Positions 49,140 to 61,679 of a stretch of DNA of 64,000 nt are shown one piece after another (position 1 is the first letter of the stretch; each line of letters opens with the position of its first letter). This DNA comes from Antitrichia curtipendula (lineage: Eukaryota > Streptophyta > Bryopsida > Hypnales > Leucodontaceae), in assembly GCA_951230915.1 (NCBI GenBank), contig OX579635.1, forward strand, positions 37,696,001 through 37,760,000, in the 5' to 3' direction. Below the pieces are notes generated by a model. It was given only the letters and a program-made list of their open reading frames with translations, did no database searches and was not told the DNA's origin. The position numbers were made by a program, and so were the translations under genes.

Positions 49140-51340
49140 TCTTCACATTGTTGACTACACAAAATTAGCTAAATGGCTATTGAAACTAATTGCCTAGCTT
49201 CAGTAGCTACCTAATTTGGCTCAATTGGATATATATGGAACTAATAAATTTATATTGCCAATTAAACACCTTGTTGCCTTGCACTGGATCGTGCTTTATA
49301 TTGTGATTGTTATATTGATATATTTTGCAAAAATTAGCTTGTCGAACAACATTAGATGTTTTTTGGAGGGTCTGGAGGGCCGTTTTGGGCCTGTTCCAGG
49401 CGTTATTCCCTCGGCAGTACAAGAACGGCCGCTGTCAGAAATTTAAAAAAATAAGAAAAATAAAAATCTTAAAATCTTAAAATGAAAAAACAAGATGAAC
49501 AAAAAAAATTAACTTTTTTGAAAAAAAAAACATTTTTATATGACGTGGCAGTCCCTCTGCCATGTCACACAGCTGCTGTGTCGCAGTTCCAGAAAAATAT
49601 GTAATGATGCACTTTATTAGACTTTTAATAGCTCATCGGTTAGTCTGGAGTGACCTTCTAGAGCCCTCTGAATTTCTCTAATGTCTAGTTTCTACTCGAA
49701 TTTGAATTTAAAAAAAATTCCTAATATTAAATATTTTATTGCAATTTGAACTTTGGATGTATTTTCAATGTCTATTGAAAACTAACTATAGAATGACATA
49801 GAAATTAAACTTATATCATGAGGTTTTTCATTGTAATATATGACGTGAATTTCATTAAAATGGTGGCATTTCAGAACTTCAGCGGGTTTACATATACTTG
49901 TTCTAGATGTTCATATGCCATTTTAACGAAATTGATGTTATATATGTAGTGAAATTTTAGATTTTTTGAAATAATTTTCAATTTGATGGGATTTTTCTTC
50001 ACTTTCTCTTCAAAAGTTCTCCAAAAATCAGTTTTCCATGAAAAAATCTAAAATATTTGTGAATTAAAGAAGACATGTAATTTCATCTCTGAAAAATAAA
50101 TATATTATTTTTTGTACGTATCTAGTTGCAAAATGGCAATAAACTAAGTGATCAATAGTGAGGCTTGAAATTAGTGGACATGGGTTTGTCTTTTAGAAGT
50201 TAATCAATATTGTACATGTACATGAGCAGTAGAACTGTAGAAGGCAATGTAAATTTTTTGCCATGTAGGAAGATAGAAATCACAAGGATTGCAAATTTTT
50301 TGATATTTTTATGCCTTGAATTGAAATTACTATGAATTTAAAAAGCCAAAAGTTGGCTTGGATCCATATCTAATGTATAGACTCTTCCAATTCCAATCAT
50401 TCAAGAACTTACTACTTTTCTGCTCACTACTTTGGTATATGTGTTATGACCTTACTAGTCCCAACCTTGAAAATGACATTCAAAGATTGGGTTGGAAATT
50501 TGTTCTAGTTTTGATTGGAAATAGTTGCATCCTAGAAGTTGGGTGTGGGTTCTTGGTTAGGAATGGCTGATTCTACCATAAAGCACTTATAATCATCACA
50601 AATTATCAGGATTATGGTTGCTATTATAAAACATAAAACTTTAGTTTTATTGAATTTTATTGGCAATAGACTAAATGAGGATTTCAATGCACTTTAGTAT
50701 GTGGGATTTAGGCACTGTATGAGTAAGTTATGAATTTTCAAAGTATAGTCTTTAGGTGTATCTACCAAAAATCAACACTAGGCTCTCATATTTGATAGAC
50801 TCCTATTTTAGTTGTATACACCTTGTGTAATCAATATTTAGTTTTTTGAGACACCTTTTGGTCCAAATGAAGGTGTTGTATTTGGGGTAGTGTTGATTAC
50901 GGGAGAATATACCTTAAAAGTTGTATCTAACCCAATCTCTTGAATTCTTAATGCATTAGCTATGAAATTGAGGTGGTCTAGAAGTGTTCCTAGTTCTCAC
51001 TTTAAAATGTCTACTTTTGGTTCAATCACTGAAAATTCTAATGCGTATCCTTGCGAACATTTGAGATATTTCTACCTTGTTTGAGCAAATTTTTATTTCC
51101 CAATGGCTTGTTAAGTACGTAAAAATCTGCCTCCTACATTGGGCTATCAATTTTGTAATTTGAGACACATACCACTGTCCTAGTGTGGTGTCTAGGATTC
51201 CAAATATGAATTCAAAACTTTCAAATTTTATCATCCACAGTAAATAATTTGTTCCTGCATTTTTTCCCTAAGGTTAAAATTGGCAGTGAATTTGAAGCTC
51301 CAATTTTTTACCATCCCTAAGAAGGTTCGTAGCCCTATTA
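49140..51340. other. No recognised gene
   Basis: Short ORFs only. A small hairpin sits at about 49541-49566 (TGACGTGGCAG, TCCCT, CTGCCATGTCA). The TGACGTGG core is also a typical plant G-box/as-1-like word, but nothing nearby uses it. Confidence 0.5.
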
Positions 51341-51349
51341 TAGTGGAGC

Positions 51350-52389
51350 TCCCGCAAGTGAGGTCTCCCGGCCGCTGAGGAGACTGGATCTCAGTTGCGA
51401 AGAACTCTCTGGGAGCTTTCCGCAGGACGACGAAGTGAGACGAAGTCGGGGCTCCGCAGCTCTGTCACTACTCTTTGTCGGCCAAGGATATATGCCTGGC
51501 TTTCAAACTTCCGGCTTGGTCCTTCAGCAGATCGCTTGGCATGGTAACGGGAGACAATTCTTCTCCTGGAGCTTCTCCTTTGTAGTTTGAACTTCCAGCT
51601 AGTTTTTGCCAAGCTAGCAACTGACCTAGCTTGCCTAGTAGTTAAGTTTCTTCAAGCTCAAGCTTTCTGCTAGCTTAATTTGTGGTCGCATGTTACCAAA
51701 GACTGATGAATACTCTCGGAGATTTCAAAGGGTTGAATCACTAAGATAGGAGCATTCTAGTTTTGTGGCAGGAGTAGCACAGGGAGAGAATCCTTCTTTC
51801 AGTTAATGGAAAAATCAGGAGATTTAGGAACTTGGGGATCACGCAAAAGCGGCAAATTAAACAGGAAAATCAGGTGGCCAAAGTTTTCTCTGTTGGCAAA
51901 CTAGCTAGGAACCAAGAGATATAATCAGAGATATAACGAGCGATTATCCACAAATAATTAGATTAATTCATCAATGTGGTTTTGATGGAACAAGTTCCAG
52001 GCCGGGGGATAAGAATGAAAACCGCAGAGAGGTGTCAAAGCTGGTCATGATTTCTAGCTTAGATCGACAGGTTAACTTTGCAAAAAGCCGTGTTGAAATC
52101 GATGGCGTGAATCTGAGCAGGCTCGGGTTTATATATCAAAGAAGTAACGCCTGGTGTCAGTGGAGGTTTAGGGTGAAGGTTGTTCGATCTTCAAGGGTTT
52201 TGCAGGTTGGACATTGACTTCATATTACACTCGATAGGAACTTGAATCAGCATTTGCGAGAACCGGATATTAGAGTTCAGATTTGTTCCTCTACTTTGAC
52301 ACTTCTGATAGTTACCTTTGTCCGCAAGAAGCCTGTTGAAGCGTACTAGCTAGGCAACAGCTTTGAGATTTCATCAAACATTTTTCACC
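51350..52389 (+). promoter_or_regulatory. GC-rich upstream region of bHLH gene 2 (promoter/5' leader)
   Basis: After about 2 kb of AT-rich DNA, base composition becomes balanced at 51345-51640 and stays mixed up to the ATG at 52390. No ORF continues into the gene. I infer that it holds the promoter and 5' UTR, possibly with a leader intron. I cannot point to a firm TATA box or start site. Confidence 0.4.
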
Positions 52390-55300
52390 ATGAGCTTACT
52401 AATGAGTGACGACTTAAATGAAGAACTGCTGCAAGAAAGGCTGCAAATTTTGTTGTATCGTCTGAGGTGGTCTTATGTCAACTTGTGGACGCTCAACCCT
52501 CGAACAAGGTACGTTACATCATTCAAAGATTCTCCTTCAATCTCTATAGTTGACTGTTTTAATTAGATTGCTCGGATCTAGCTAGACCACCATGCTCTAA
52601 CAGGCTTTTAATTAATTTGGAGCGGGCAAACCTAAAACACATGAACGTGAGGTCATTATTCATGATACTGATTTCATGTATCTACACACAGTATTCTTCG
52701 TTGATTAGTTGATAGACCATCGTCAATCTCTGCAAGTCTAGCGTTGAGCCTCAGAGCTGTGGTTCTACTTGAAACTGCGCCAGGTTCACTTAAATCCACC
52801 ATTGTAGACACGAGACCTGTTTATTTAATGACCATCATGAATTGAAGTGAAGCCTTGTGACTTTAGTTACAAAATAATTAACGCCATACGTACGTATACA
52901 CGCAATTATAATTATACATATACATGTTCATATTCATATACACTTGGCGTTTTTTAACCACGAATTAATCATGTAATTCAGTCCATCCGTCGCTAGCTAG
53001 CTGCTATAGCTGCTATATTCTTCAGATCTAGATCACAACACTAGAGAAACTTCGCATCAGAATGGCACGTGCATTCAATGAATAGTACGTCAGTGTTCCC
53101 AGTCTTCTCTCCTCAGTCGTCATCTATGATGACTGGACCCTGTTTGAGAGCACTGCTTCCCAATGATCTGCAGCTGCTTTGAATTCTCTTTCATAATTGT
53201 TTTAAAACAATTATGAAAGAGAATTCAAAGCTGCTGCAGTACAAATGAAATTTCATTTGTACTGACGATGTAGTCAAGATTTATCTCTATTCCCTGAACG
53301 TGACTTTTGTGGCTGTAGCGCAAAAGCACCGAACTAACTAATTGGAATGGTAACTTTCGATCGATAAAAAGTAATTGAAATCCGGGCATCAAAGGGCCAT
53401 AATTAATTGAAACATCCAGCTAGGTACGCAGAGCTTCAAAAACTAGAACTGCTGTGGGTTTGAGATTGAGGAAAATCCTCGATTACATGCTTAGAATTGA
53501 GAGTGATTGAGTTAAATAATCATCGATCAAGTCTTTTGATTAGCTGATTCGGAGATGATTAATCAAATTGGATCATGTCAATGAACTTTACTAGGGTGCT
53601 AGAATGGAAGAGAGGGCACTTTGAAGTGGTAAATGCCAAGGCAGGGGCGAGGGAATATGCGCAGCTCTTCTACACAACAGACAAGCCTTGCTGTTTCACT
53701 CCTGGGGTTGGGTAAGCAGCTCTTGTGCATTCGTATCAATTCAAATCTTCATACACCGACGTCAATTTCGTTGAATGGGCGGTACATTCCGCAGCTTGAA
53801 ACGTTTAATCTAATAGTATACTCGACACAAAAACATTCTAAGCTTTGTGTAGATGTATGTCACAAATTTTGGCGCTGGAATTGCGCAAATTACACATATA
53901 TGTATCCTGACCTATCTTGATTTGGTCATGATCATGAATTATTCTGCAGAGCTGTTGGAAGGGCTAATCTAGAAGGGAAACACATCTGGTTAATTGGTGA
54001 TGCTGTCTGCCAACATGCTGGCTCAGTAGAGCAATCGCAGTTTCTGCAATGTGCCGAAATCAAGGTCAGTGCTGAAACTTTAAGTTCGATAAATCCTTGA
54101 ATGCACCAACTGTGCAAATTGCTCAACGTAGAATGATTTTGAAGTTTAAGGTTTATATACAAGTTTCTTACACGTAATGTACTAGGTCAGAACTTCTTTG
54201 CAGTGAAATCTCTTCATCGATCTGCGTTTCAAAATTACAAAAAAGAAAGTCAGTCCTTCAATGTGTGAAATCTGCTTAAATTAACTTAAAATGTATGACT
54301 GTGTTGAAATAAATTACTGACAGTGGTGATTCACATATGTGGGCAGACAACAGTGTGCATTCCTTGGGTCGAAAGTGTCCTCGAAATCGGCACCATCAAT
54401 GTCGTAAGTAACTAAACTTAATTGTCATTATCATGTGGTTCAAGTACAACTCCGGACCGTTTTTGTATCGATATTGGATATACGCCCTGAACTACAGTAT
54501 TAAAATACATGTTCCCAATACATGGAGTCGTACACACAAGATTCGTCCTTTCAGTGCGGTGACAGTGCAGTCCTTCGGCTACGGACTTAACTTAATTCTC
54601 AACCAACGAATTGCTGCTAATTGTGGGAGCCACTATTGATACAGTAATCATCTAAATTTGAAACAAATTCAGCGGGAAAGCTTTCTCTTTTAATATCACT
54701 CCTCTTTTTAGTGGAAGAACGTGTTGAATTGGAGAGAAAAGTATTACTTGTGTGTTGTACGTGATTAGAAAGTGGTTATTTTCATCTGATTGCAATAAAA
54801 GTTGATTCTTCATTCTCATATGAAAGATTAAAGAATCACGTATTTTCACAAAACCTGACAAACACCACATGTGCTCGCGTTGCCTGATGTCATGAGTGAT
54901 TGCAAGGGCTACGATTACTGAGGCGTGCCGCTGGTCAGTAAAACGTCAAAAAATTACAAAAAATACTAATTACAGTACTGTAATCGTTTCAAATCCTGGT
55001 ATTATTGAGTTATTACTCAGAGCCACTCACTCATATTAAGGTAATACTGGTCAGTGGACCCACATTATGCAGTGTTCCTTCGTGGCTTAACCATGTCCAT
55101 ACAGTATATACTATAATACTTATCTTCAACTTCTTTCCAGCAAAATATGAATGCTCGTTTCTTAGATCCAAAATATGAATGCTCGTTCTCAGTGGTTATG
55201 GAAACGTAACGTAACTTAGTGCAAAGTTTAGGGTTTGGGCTACTATTGATTCCTTTGTGAAGCTTGAAAATGAAGAATTGAGCCCTTAACCAAAATGTGA

Positions 55301-58300
55301 TCACCAGTATTAGATTTTGAATGCTGCTCCATTTGCAACCAAAGTCTGGTAAGATTACTAGTTCTGAATCTGCAAACAAGCTCCTTTGCACTTGAGAGAT
55401 GACTTGCGAGGTTTCAGACGTAGATTAACGTAATGAATCATGCTAGCTAAAGCCGCAAAGACTGACTTTTAGGGATATAATGATACCTAATGTAGTTCAA
55501 AATACGAATGAAGTATTTTTGAACAGATTCCTTGCGGCTAGCTCTTAATAGTCTGTGCAAGCAAAATAACGTTTTTCTAGACTAGAATGCGTCGATTCTC
55601 GGTGGTGTCATTCAGCAGCTGTCGCTAAACTAGTTCTGTTAATTCTTTGCAACACGTCTGACCTAATAATATTTTTTTGCTTACAGTACCTGTTAGTCAA
55701 TACAAGTCCTGAATATTCCCAGAGAGATTATCTCTAGTTCCCTGATTACCATTCCCGCTTCACAGTGTTGCCACAAGGGAAACCTCTGTGCCACTGAAGG
55801 GACTGTTCGTCACACAGGAGAATTCCAAAATGAAAATTGAACAAATGTCCTTTTGAATGTGTCCAAATTCCATTCCTAGCGTCTCCTATTGTCTCCTCTT
55901 CTTGACAATGGGCCGGAATTCCTCAAAAGTGGACATTTCGGATTTCTTTTTGTGTCGTAACCATTACCGACAGTTTTTATAGTACTGCCAGTTTCTAGCT
56001 AGGATACTTTTGGGGGTAGTCGATACAAACACGTGGAAACTTGAAATTGAGGCTATGATTTTCATTTGATTGCACTAGGTGGCGGAGAATTTGGCGCTGA
56101 CGGATCGAATCCAGCAAGTGTTAGCCAACGACCTTCTGTCTGTACCGCCGGCGGACTTTGAGCATGCGTCGACGCAAACTGGGTTTGCAGCTGCTGGCAT
56201 GTTTCCCGGCTTCCACCAGGACGCCGCAGCTCGTGTAGACCACCCGGCCACGAACTTGGCCTTGCAACAAGTGTGGAGGTATATGTCTAAACAATCTTCC
56301 AGTGAAACTAGATTGAATGGGAAACACTAAGAAGGCAGACATTTCTGCTGTTGAGTATGTTTCTTGTTGAGAAATTACTGCTATAAAAGGGATCCATTTG
56401 CATCTAAAAAGATGCGTCGTTTGGATTCCGGATGCAAAAGTTATGAAGGGGCAAAGTTCTGATGGTAGGGTTTTTGGAGCTGCGACTTGATCTTAGGTGA
56501 ACCTGCCTATTACCACCCAAATTAGAATTCCACTCAAATCATGTACTTGCGGTATACATTTTCATTGTGAAATGTAGTTTGGAGTGCATAAGGTCAGAAT
56601 TGAGATGGTGGTGGTAATAGGTTGGTTCACCTTACTGTTGAGGTGATGGATGTTATCTTCATTGTTAATTGATATATACCTATTGTGTTAGATTGTAAGA
56701 AAGTTCTTTAATTTGGGTTATTGGCAATTTTAAGATATGCATATTAGAATTTTGTCTTTGAATCACACGTAATGTAAAGCAGTGGTCATCGTTACTTTTT
56801 AAGGGCTTCTTTGGCACCGTTGGAGTATTGGTGTTATTTCTCTCCACACATTGTTATAATAGAATGACAAAAAGTAGTAGAGTTGTCTAATATAAGCAAT
56901 GAATTTGGTCACACAATCTAATACTCCCTATATTTGCTACTGGAAAAGTCATATGATCCAAAAATTCCTACTTTTGTTGCTAGTTAGAGAAGCAACTCCT
57001 TTCCAAATGCATAGTCTTCTTGTTTGCTTTGCTCTCTACAAATACAACTCCTATAGAACTTTGGTTGCTATTTTTGTTGAGGGCTAGATCCTAGAGAGCA
57101 TTTTGCAAGTAGTGTGCCATTGTTTGTAGTGGATACATATTACTACCCGCTTCTAAGCATAGTAATCCATGCTAGCTACAATAGCTCTACATTTCTAATT
57201 TCTGACATAGAGGAAAAACAATCTTGTTTTATTTTTGGACAACTTTTCACATATGTATAATCTGATTTAGTTGTTAACAAAATATAATTAATGCCAATTT
57301 CATTAATTGATGGAAATTTGTGACACTGACACTCTTTGAATTGGGTGCACCGTTCATAGTATTTAGAGCTTTGTGCAGTTGAATGTCAGTTTGGCTCTCT
57401 GAAGCACATCAATGTAACAAAATGATCCTTATTTACATTTTATGTTAGGAGTCCTAGGCTGCCGCTGAACTGAATCCCGATTTGTTCATTTCTAACTGGC
57501 GTAGCACGCATTCATACTTAGCTTCACCGTTGAAGCTTGACATTCATAGCCAGATCCTAATCACAAATGTAGCTAACAATTTAGCAATGCCTCTACCAAA
57601 TAAAATTATAGCTACAAAAATTGTGATTGCCACAGTGTTCAGTTTGAAAATTCAGCACATTGAACATTGTCATTTTTTAGCAATTTGGGCTAAGTAAAGT
57701 AAGAAAATCACATTAGGGACCACTGATTTTCCAGTAACTTAGAGTATAACTAACTAACCAGTGACTTGAGATCAGTACTTGGATCAGGTCCAGTGTTTAC
57801 AAATGCGACTAAACTTCTACCCCAAAAGACTTATAACTGAAAAAGAATAGAAATATCAAAAGTGTTAAATTTGAAATCTTTAGCACATGTATTATGGCCC
57901 TTCTTAGCAACTTGAGCTTCTTCTGAAAATTGCATTTTGGGACAACGTACTGATCAGGTCAGTAGACAACCTCAGTTCAAGCCTGAACTCGGACATTTTA
58001 GAAGTTCCGCAACCGAATGCTCCCACTGACACTGACATGGTGGAGGAGAATCTGGCCTTTGGACTCGGGCAAGAAGCAGGTGGGAGGCCAGAGATTGTCA
58101 TAAACCAGGCTGTGAATCAGAGACGTGGATTAATGACTGATCAGTACAGGTCTCCGTCCAGTCTCTTGTTTCTTTTTTTGTCTTTTCATGTTTTCCACTA
58201 GGGTGGCGGGATCCATAAATCTGGTGCAGGCTATCATTTCTGGCAAATTTTGCAAAACATTTCTGTTACTTCTGTAACTTCAATAAAATGTCTAACAATT

Positions 58301-61300
58301 TACAAAATAGATTTTCAACGAAAACGCTGTAATGGCTGGGTAAATAATCACATTTTCTCCTTGAATTTCGTGTAGGCTTGTACCTAGACCCAAATATATA
58401 TAGATATCTGGGGATTCTTAGTCTAGAATGGAACGGTCGGTTGCAGGTCCTTATGGTCCGGTGGCGGAGAAGGCGAGGGCTCGTCTGCAAGGACTTACAG
58501 TGTCTCTCCAGAACTGCAGCAGCAGATTCGTACTAATCCAGGCTTCTCGTCAGATGACAGGTACTGCCGTAAAACTGTTCTGGTTTCTTGGAAAAAAATT
58601 GATTGGTTTTGAATGCTATGGTTAACCGGTTTACTGGCTTTACAATTATTCGAATCTGGGAGAATTTGGTGATATAGAATCCGCCGTTTTTAACAAATGT
58701 TTCCAGAGTCCATAACATTCTAGAGAATCCTGATTGAACAACCCTTGAATTGGCATGAAAAAGGGATCTCGAAACCCTAAACCCTTGAGTCCATCAGACA
58801 TTGTCTTCACATGTGAAACATGTGTGAGCTTTGATTTTAGTTGTTTTGCTTTGAGCTGATCTACCATGATTTTGCTTCAAACAAATTTTAGTTTGGCACT
58901 ATCCCTACTACGTTACTCAAGAATGTTACGTCTGATTTATACAGTAGGGTACAAGTTGGTGAGATGCTCCTATGTACGAAGTCTTGTTATAACTGGCATT
59001 GTTACTGAGTCTTATTATCGGCTGTGACGTGCGATCTCAGAACGTCAACCTCAGGCACACTCCACAGCCAGTTCCCAGGCCCCCGAAACCTCAACCAAAT
59101 AAGACGAACGAACTCCTGCGGCGACCAATACGAAATCCAAAAATACCACACCTTAGATGAAGCTCAAGAGATGCACCAACAGTGGCGACGACAACTGAAC
59201 TCTGCGGCTGCCAACACGGACGCCACAGACGCCACCCATCTGCAGAATTTTCCATTTCAGGGATCATGGCAACGTGACACCACCGGTATTATTAATTCAC
59301 CCAATTGGCAGATACCAAACCCAACTGAGCTTTCAAAGAGACCAACTGGTACTACCCGCAGCAATGTGAAACTCGTGAACCAGGTGTCGAAGTTTGCTGG
59401 GCCGTTGCTGAGAGGACAGTCAATGTCTGCACTGGAGTTGCTGAAAGACGTGGATAAGTACCAAAAAGAGGCTGCGGAGGTTTTCAGTGTGCCGTACGAC
59501 GTGAAGCCTGGTCATATTATGCGGGAGTCTCAAAGGCCAACTCATGTGCAGGTACTGCAATTCTCCTGTGGGTTTTAGAGGTTGTCGGCTCTGGGATTTC
59601 GTCAATACTTGCCTTTGAAATATTTGGTTAAGAGGCCACCGTTATATTCTGTAATTGACAGAGACCTGATTCTAATGCACCAAAGAATTCATTAACTTGG
59701 GTAGGGTATGGAAAAGTTGTGAAGGCTCAAAGTTTGTTGGTAGATAACCTAAAACCAAATATGTACAGTACATTTTCAACTTGGCCTATTTGTCTTCATT
59801 GCGTAAGATTGTGGGGTGTCGCATTTAAACTAGGTATCTTTATAGTTAGTTTTTGTTGTTTTGTGTGATTTTGAGCGCCAGAATTGTGACATTCAAGTGC
59901 TCAAAGCTCGAGAAAACTAGGATTTGTATTGACCTAAGTTTCCAGACAAATATCTAGAAAGTGTTAGTGTGCAAACTGGAAACCAAAAAAATTGTGTGAA
60001 GATTCAAAGCTTTGTTGATACATGACCTATACAAACACAAGCCCTTAATATATCCAGTTGATGTGCATTCTCAAAACCAGTATGTACTCATTGTGCAAGC
60101 TTTTAGGGTGTCGCATTTTGGTGTGAAACTCAATTAGGTACCTTTCAACTTCAATGTCGATCAGATTAGTTGGTGCAATTAGAGCGTGATAATCGTGACA
60201 TTCAAGTGCACAAAGCTGTAGAAACTCAGAGACTCGGAAACTGGCATAGAACTTACATAAAATTTTCATTGACTGCAGATCACCAGACCCAGTCCCAAGG
60301 GTCATCGAAGGAGCCTGGGAGTGGAACTGGCGAGCTCCAGTGGGCCTGTCCACGCTGGGCATGACGAAGCCGCTGCCAACCATATGCTGGCGGAACGGCG
60401 CCGCAGAACGAAGCAGAAGGACAATTTCATTGCCTTGAGAAGATTGGTCCCCATCATCTCCAAGGTAAGGGAAATCCGAAACCCTACAACCCTGAATCCT
60501 AAAACTCGAAGTGCTCAAATTAAAGATAGCAACATCACTTCTGAAAAATCATAACAAATTTCATAACATTAGAGTTAATTGTAAAGTGTGTGCAATGAGG
60601 GACCAAAAGCCAGAGTTTGAGAAAACACAGGACAAAACTCCTTGAAGCACCCATTGAAGCATCCAAACTGGGGGTCAAACTGGGGTGTGATGGAGTTTGG
60701 TGTTGTGTTTCTTTTGTACTACCATATTCTTAGTTCAGCCTTCTTTTGACACCCCTCGTACAAACTGGGGTTCACTTTATGATTAACTCTATTGTATAAC
60801 TCTATTGTAGGGTCCCTTTTCTATCCTTGAAAGCTTCTTGGGAGCTTCTTCAACGAATTTTAGTTCGATGTAGTGCTAAAGCTTTTCAAAACATTCAAAA
60901 CATGATGGGTGGATAGTTGAGCATTTAGGGCTTACTTGCTTTGCAACTGTCTAGCTTTCTGATGTCTCAAATCGTTGTCAAACGTTTTGATCAATTGTTG
61001 GAAATGATTAGTCTACAAAACGAATTGGTTGTAAGGAATTTTTTTTGATTAAAAATCGGAAAGTGATGCTTTTATGTTACTCGGTAGTTAGCTATTACTT
61101 GCACAAACAATCAATCAATCTTTGAAGCTTTATCATCAACATTGTTAACTGGACACAACAGTTACGAGACCCCCAAAAAATTGTGGCATTCAAAGCTCTC
61201 AAAACTAGGATTGGTGAGGAAAAAACGCCAGTTGAACAAAATTGTTGTTGTTCTGAATGAATGCAAGTGAGCGTCACAATTTTGACGCCCTGAATCACGC

Positions 61301-61611
61301 CTATTTAACAAAATTGACATTGGTTTTTGTTGTTGGTTGGTTGGTTGCAGGCGGACAAGGCTTCCACCTTGATCGACGCAATAACATACCTCAAATTGCT
61401 GCAAACCCAAATCCAAGAATTAGAGGCCAGCAAGGAGGACATTGACCAACGGTGTGCAATTCTGGAGGACAGGTGCAAGGGACTGCGAGAACGGAACCAG
61501 GAGCTTGTCGAAATGCTTGCCAAGGACCAGCCACCAGGCAGCACAATCCACCTGAACCTCGTCCATTTGAACCTCCAATCTGTGAATTCCAGTAAGAATC
61601 TAGAGTTTTGA
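52390..61611 (+). CDS. bHLH transcription factor with MYC_N domain, subgroup III(f)-like, complete
   Basis: Ten exons: 52390-52508, 53595-53711, 53950-54064, 54347-54403, 56079-56278, 57958-58149, 58447-58560, 59041-59551, 60279-60464 and 61351-61611. All introns are GT-AG and the lengths sum to 624 codons in one frame. Residues about 8-150 form the bHLH-MYC_N domain, which contacts R2R3-MYB partners: LQILLYRLRWSYVNLW, RVLEWKRGHFEVV, GKHIWLIGDAV, TTVCIPWVESVLEIGT. The middle is low-complexity and polar. The basic region (NHMLAERRRR, residues 509-518) keeps the His-Glu-Arg set for E-box binding, and helix 2 starts exon 10 (ADKASTLIDAITYL), followed by a heptad-like coiled coil to about 590. 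Unlike gene 1 no ACT-like region follows. A GTAAGA at 61590, just before the stop, could be an alternative donor, but no ACT exon was seen downstream. It is a nuclear regulator; target pathway unknown. Confidence 0.9.
53176..53231. repeat. Perfect 56-bp palindrome in intron 1 of bHLH gene 2
   Basis: The arms of 28 bases pair without a mismatch and without a loop. The left arm starts GCTTTGAATTCTCTTTC and the centre is TTTT|AAAA. Confidence 0.85.
53237..53264. repeat. Perfect 28-bp palindrome next to the first
   Basis: Arms CAGTACAAATGAAA and TTTCATTTGTACTG, without a loop. It begins five bases after the 56-bp palindrome ends, so the transcript would carry two adjacent hairpins. Confidence 0.85.
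55745..55800 (+). other. Possible reverse-transcriptase relic in intron 4 of bHLH gene 2
   Basis: One frame reads HSRFTVLPQGKPLC, close to the conserved F-T-V-L-P-Q-G of reverse transcriptases. A similar DNA segment (CCCGGTTTACAGTGTTGCC) is at 10575-10640. Too short to assign to an element. Confidence 0.35.
57340..57425. repeat. Dispersed intron-type repeat, copy C (intron 5 of bHLH gene 2)
   Basis: GAGCTTTGTGCAGTTGAATG, then TTTGGCTCTCTGAAGCACATCA; same orientation as the copies at 12055 and 13015. Confidence 0.55.
59868..60235. repeat. Dispersed intron-type repeat, two inverted copies (intron 8 of bHLH gene 2)
   Basis: AATTGTGACATTCAAGTGCT at about 59881 and AATCGTGACATTCAAGTGCA at about 60191, each followed by CAAAGCT. 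These are the reverse complement of copies A-C and direct repeats of each other. Related words lie in intron 9 (61181, 61260). Confidence 0.55.
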
Positions 61612-61650
61612 TCGACCTGTGCTCTACTCTACCCAACTTTGATTTGTTGC

Positions 61651-61673
61651 GGGTTTAGGGTTTAGGGTTTAGG
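61651..61673 (+). repeat. Three plant telomere repeats (TTTAGGG) after the gene 2 stop
   Basis: GGG followed by TTTAGGG, TTTAGGG and TTTAGG, 40 bases beyond the stop codon, probably in the 3' UTR. It identifies the plant-type telomere motif. A regulatory telo-box role is possible but not shown. Confidence 0.8.
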
Positions 61674-61679
61674 TTGCGA

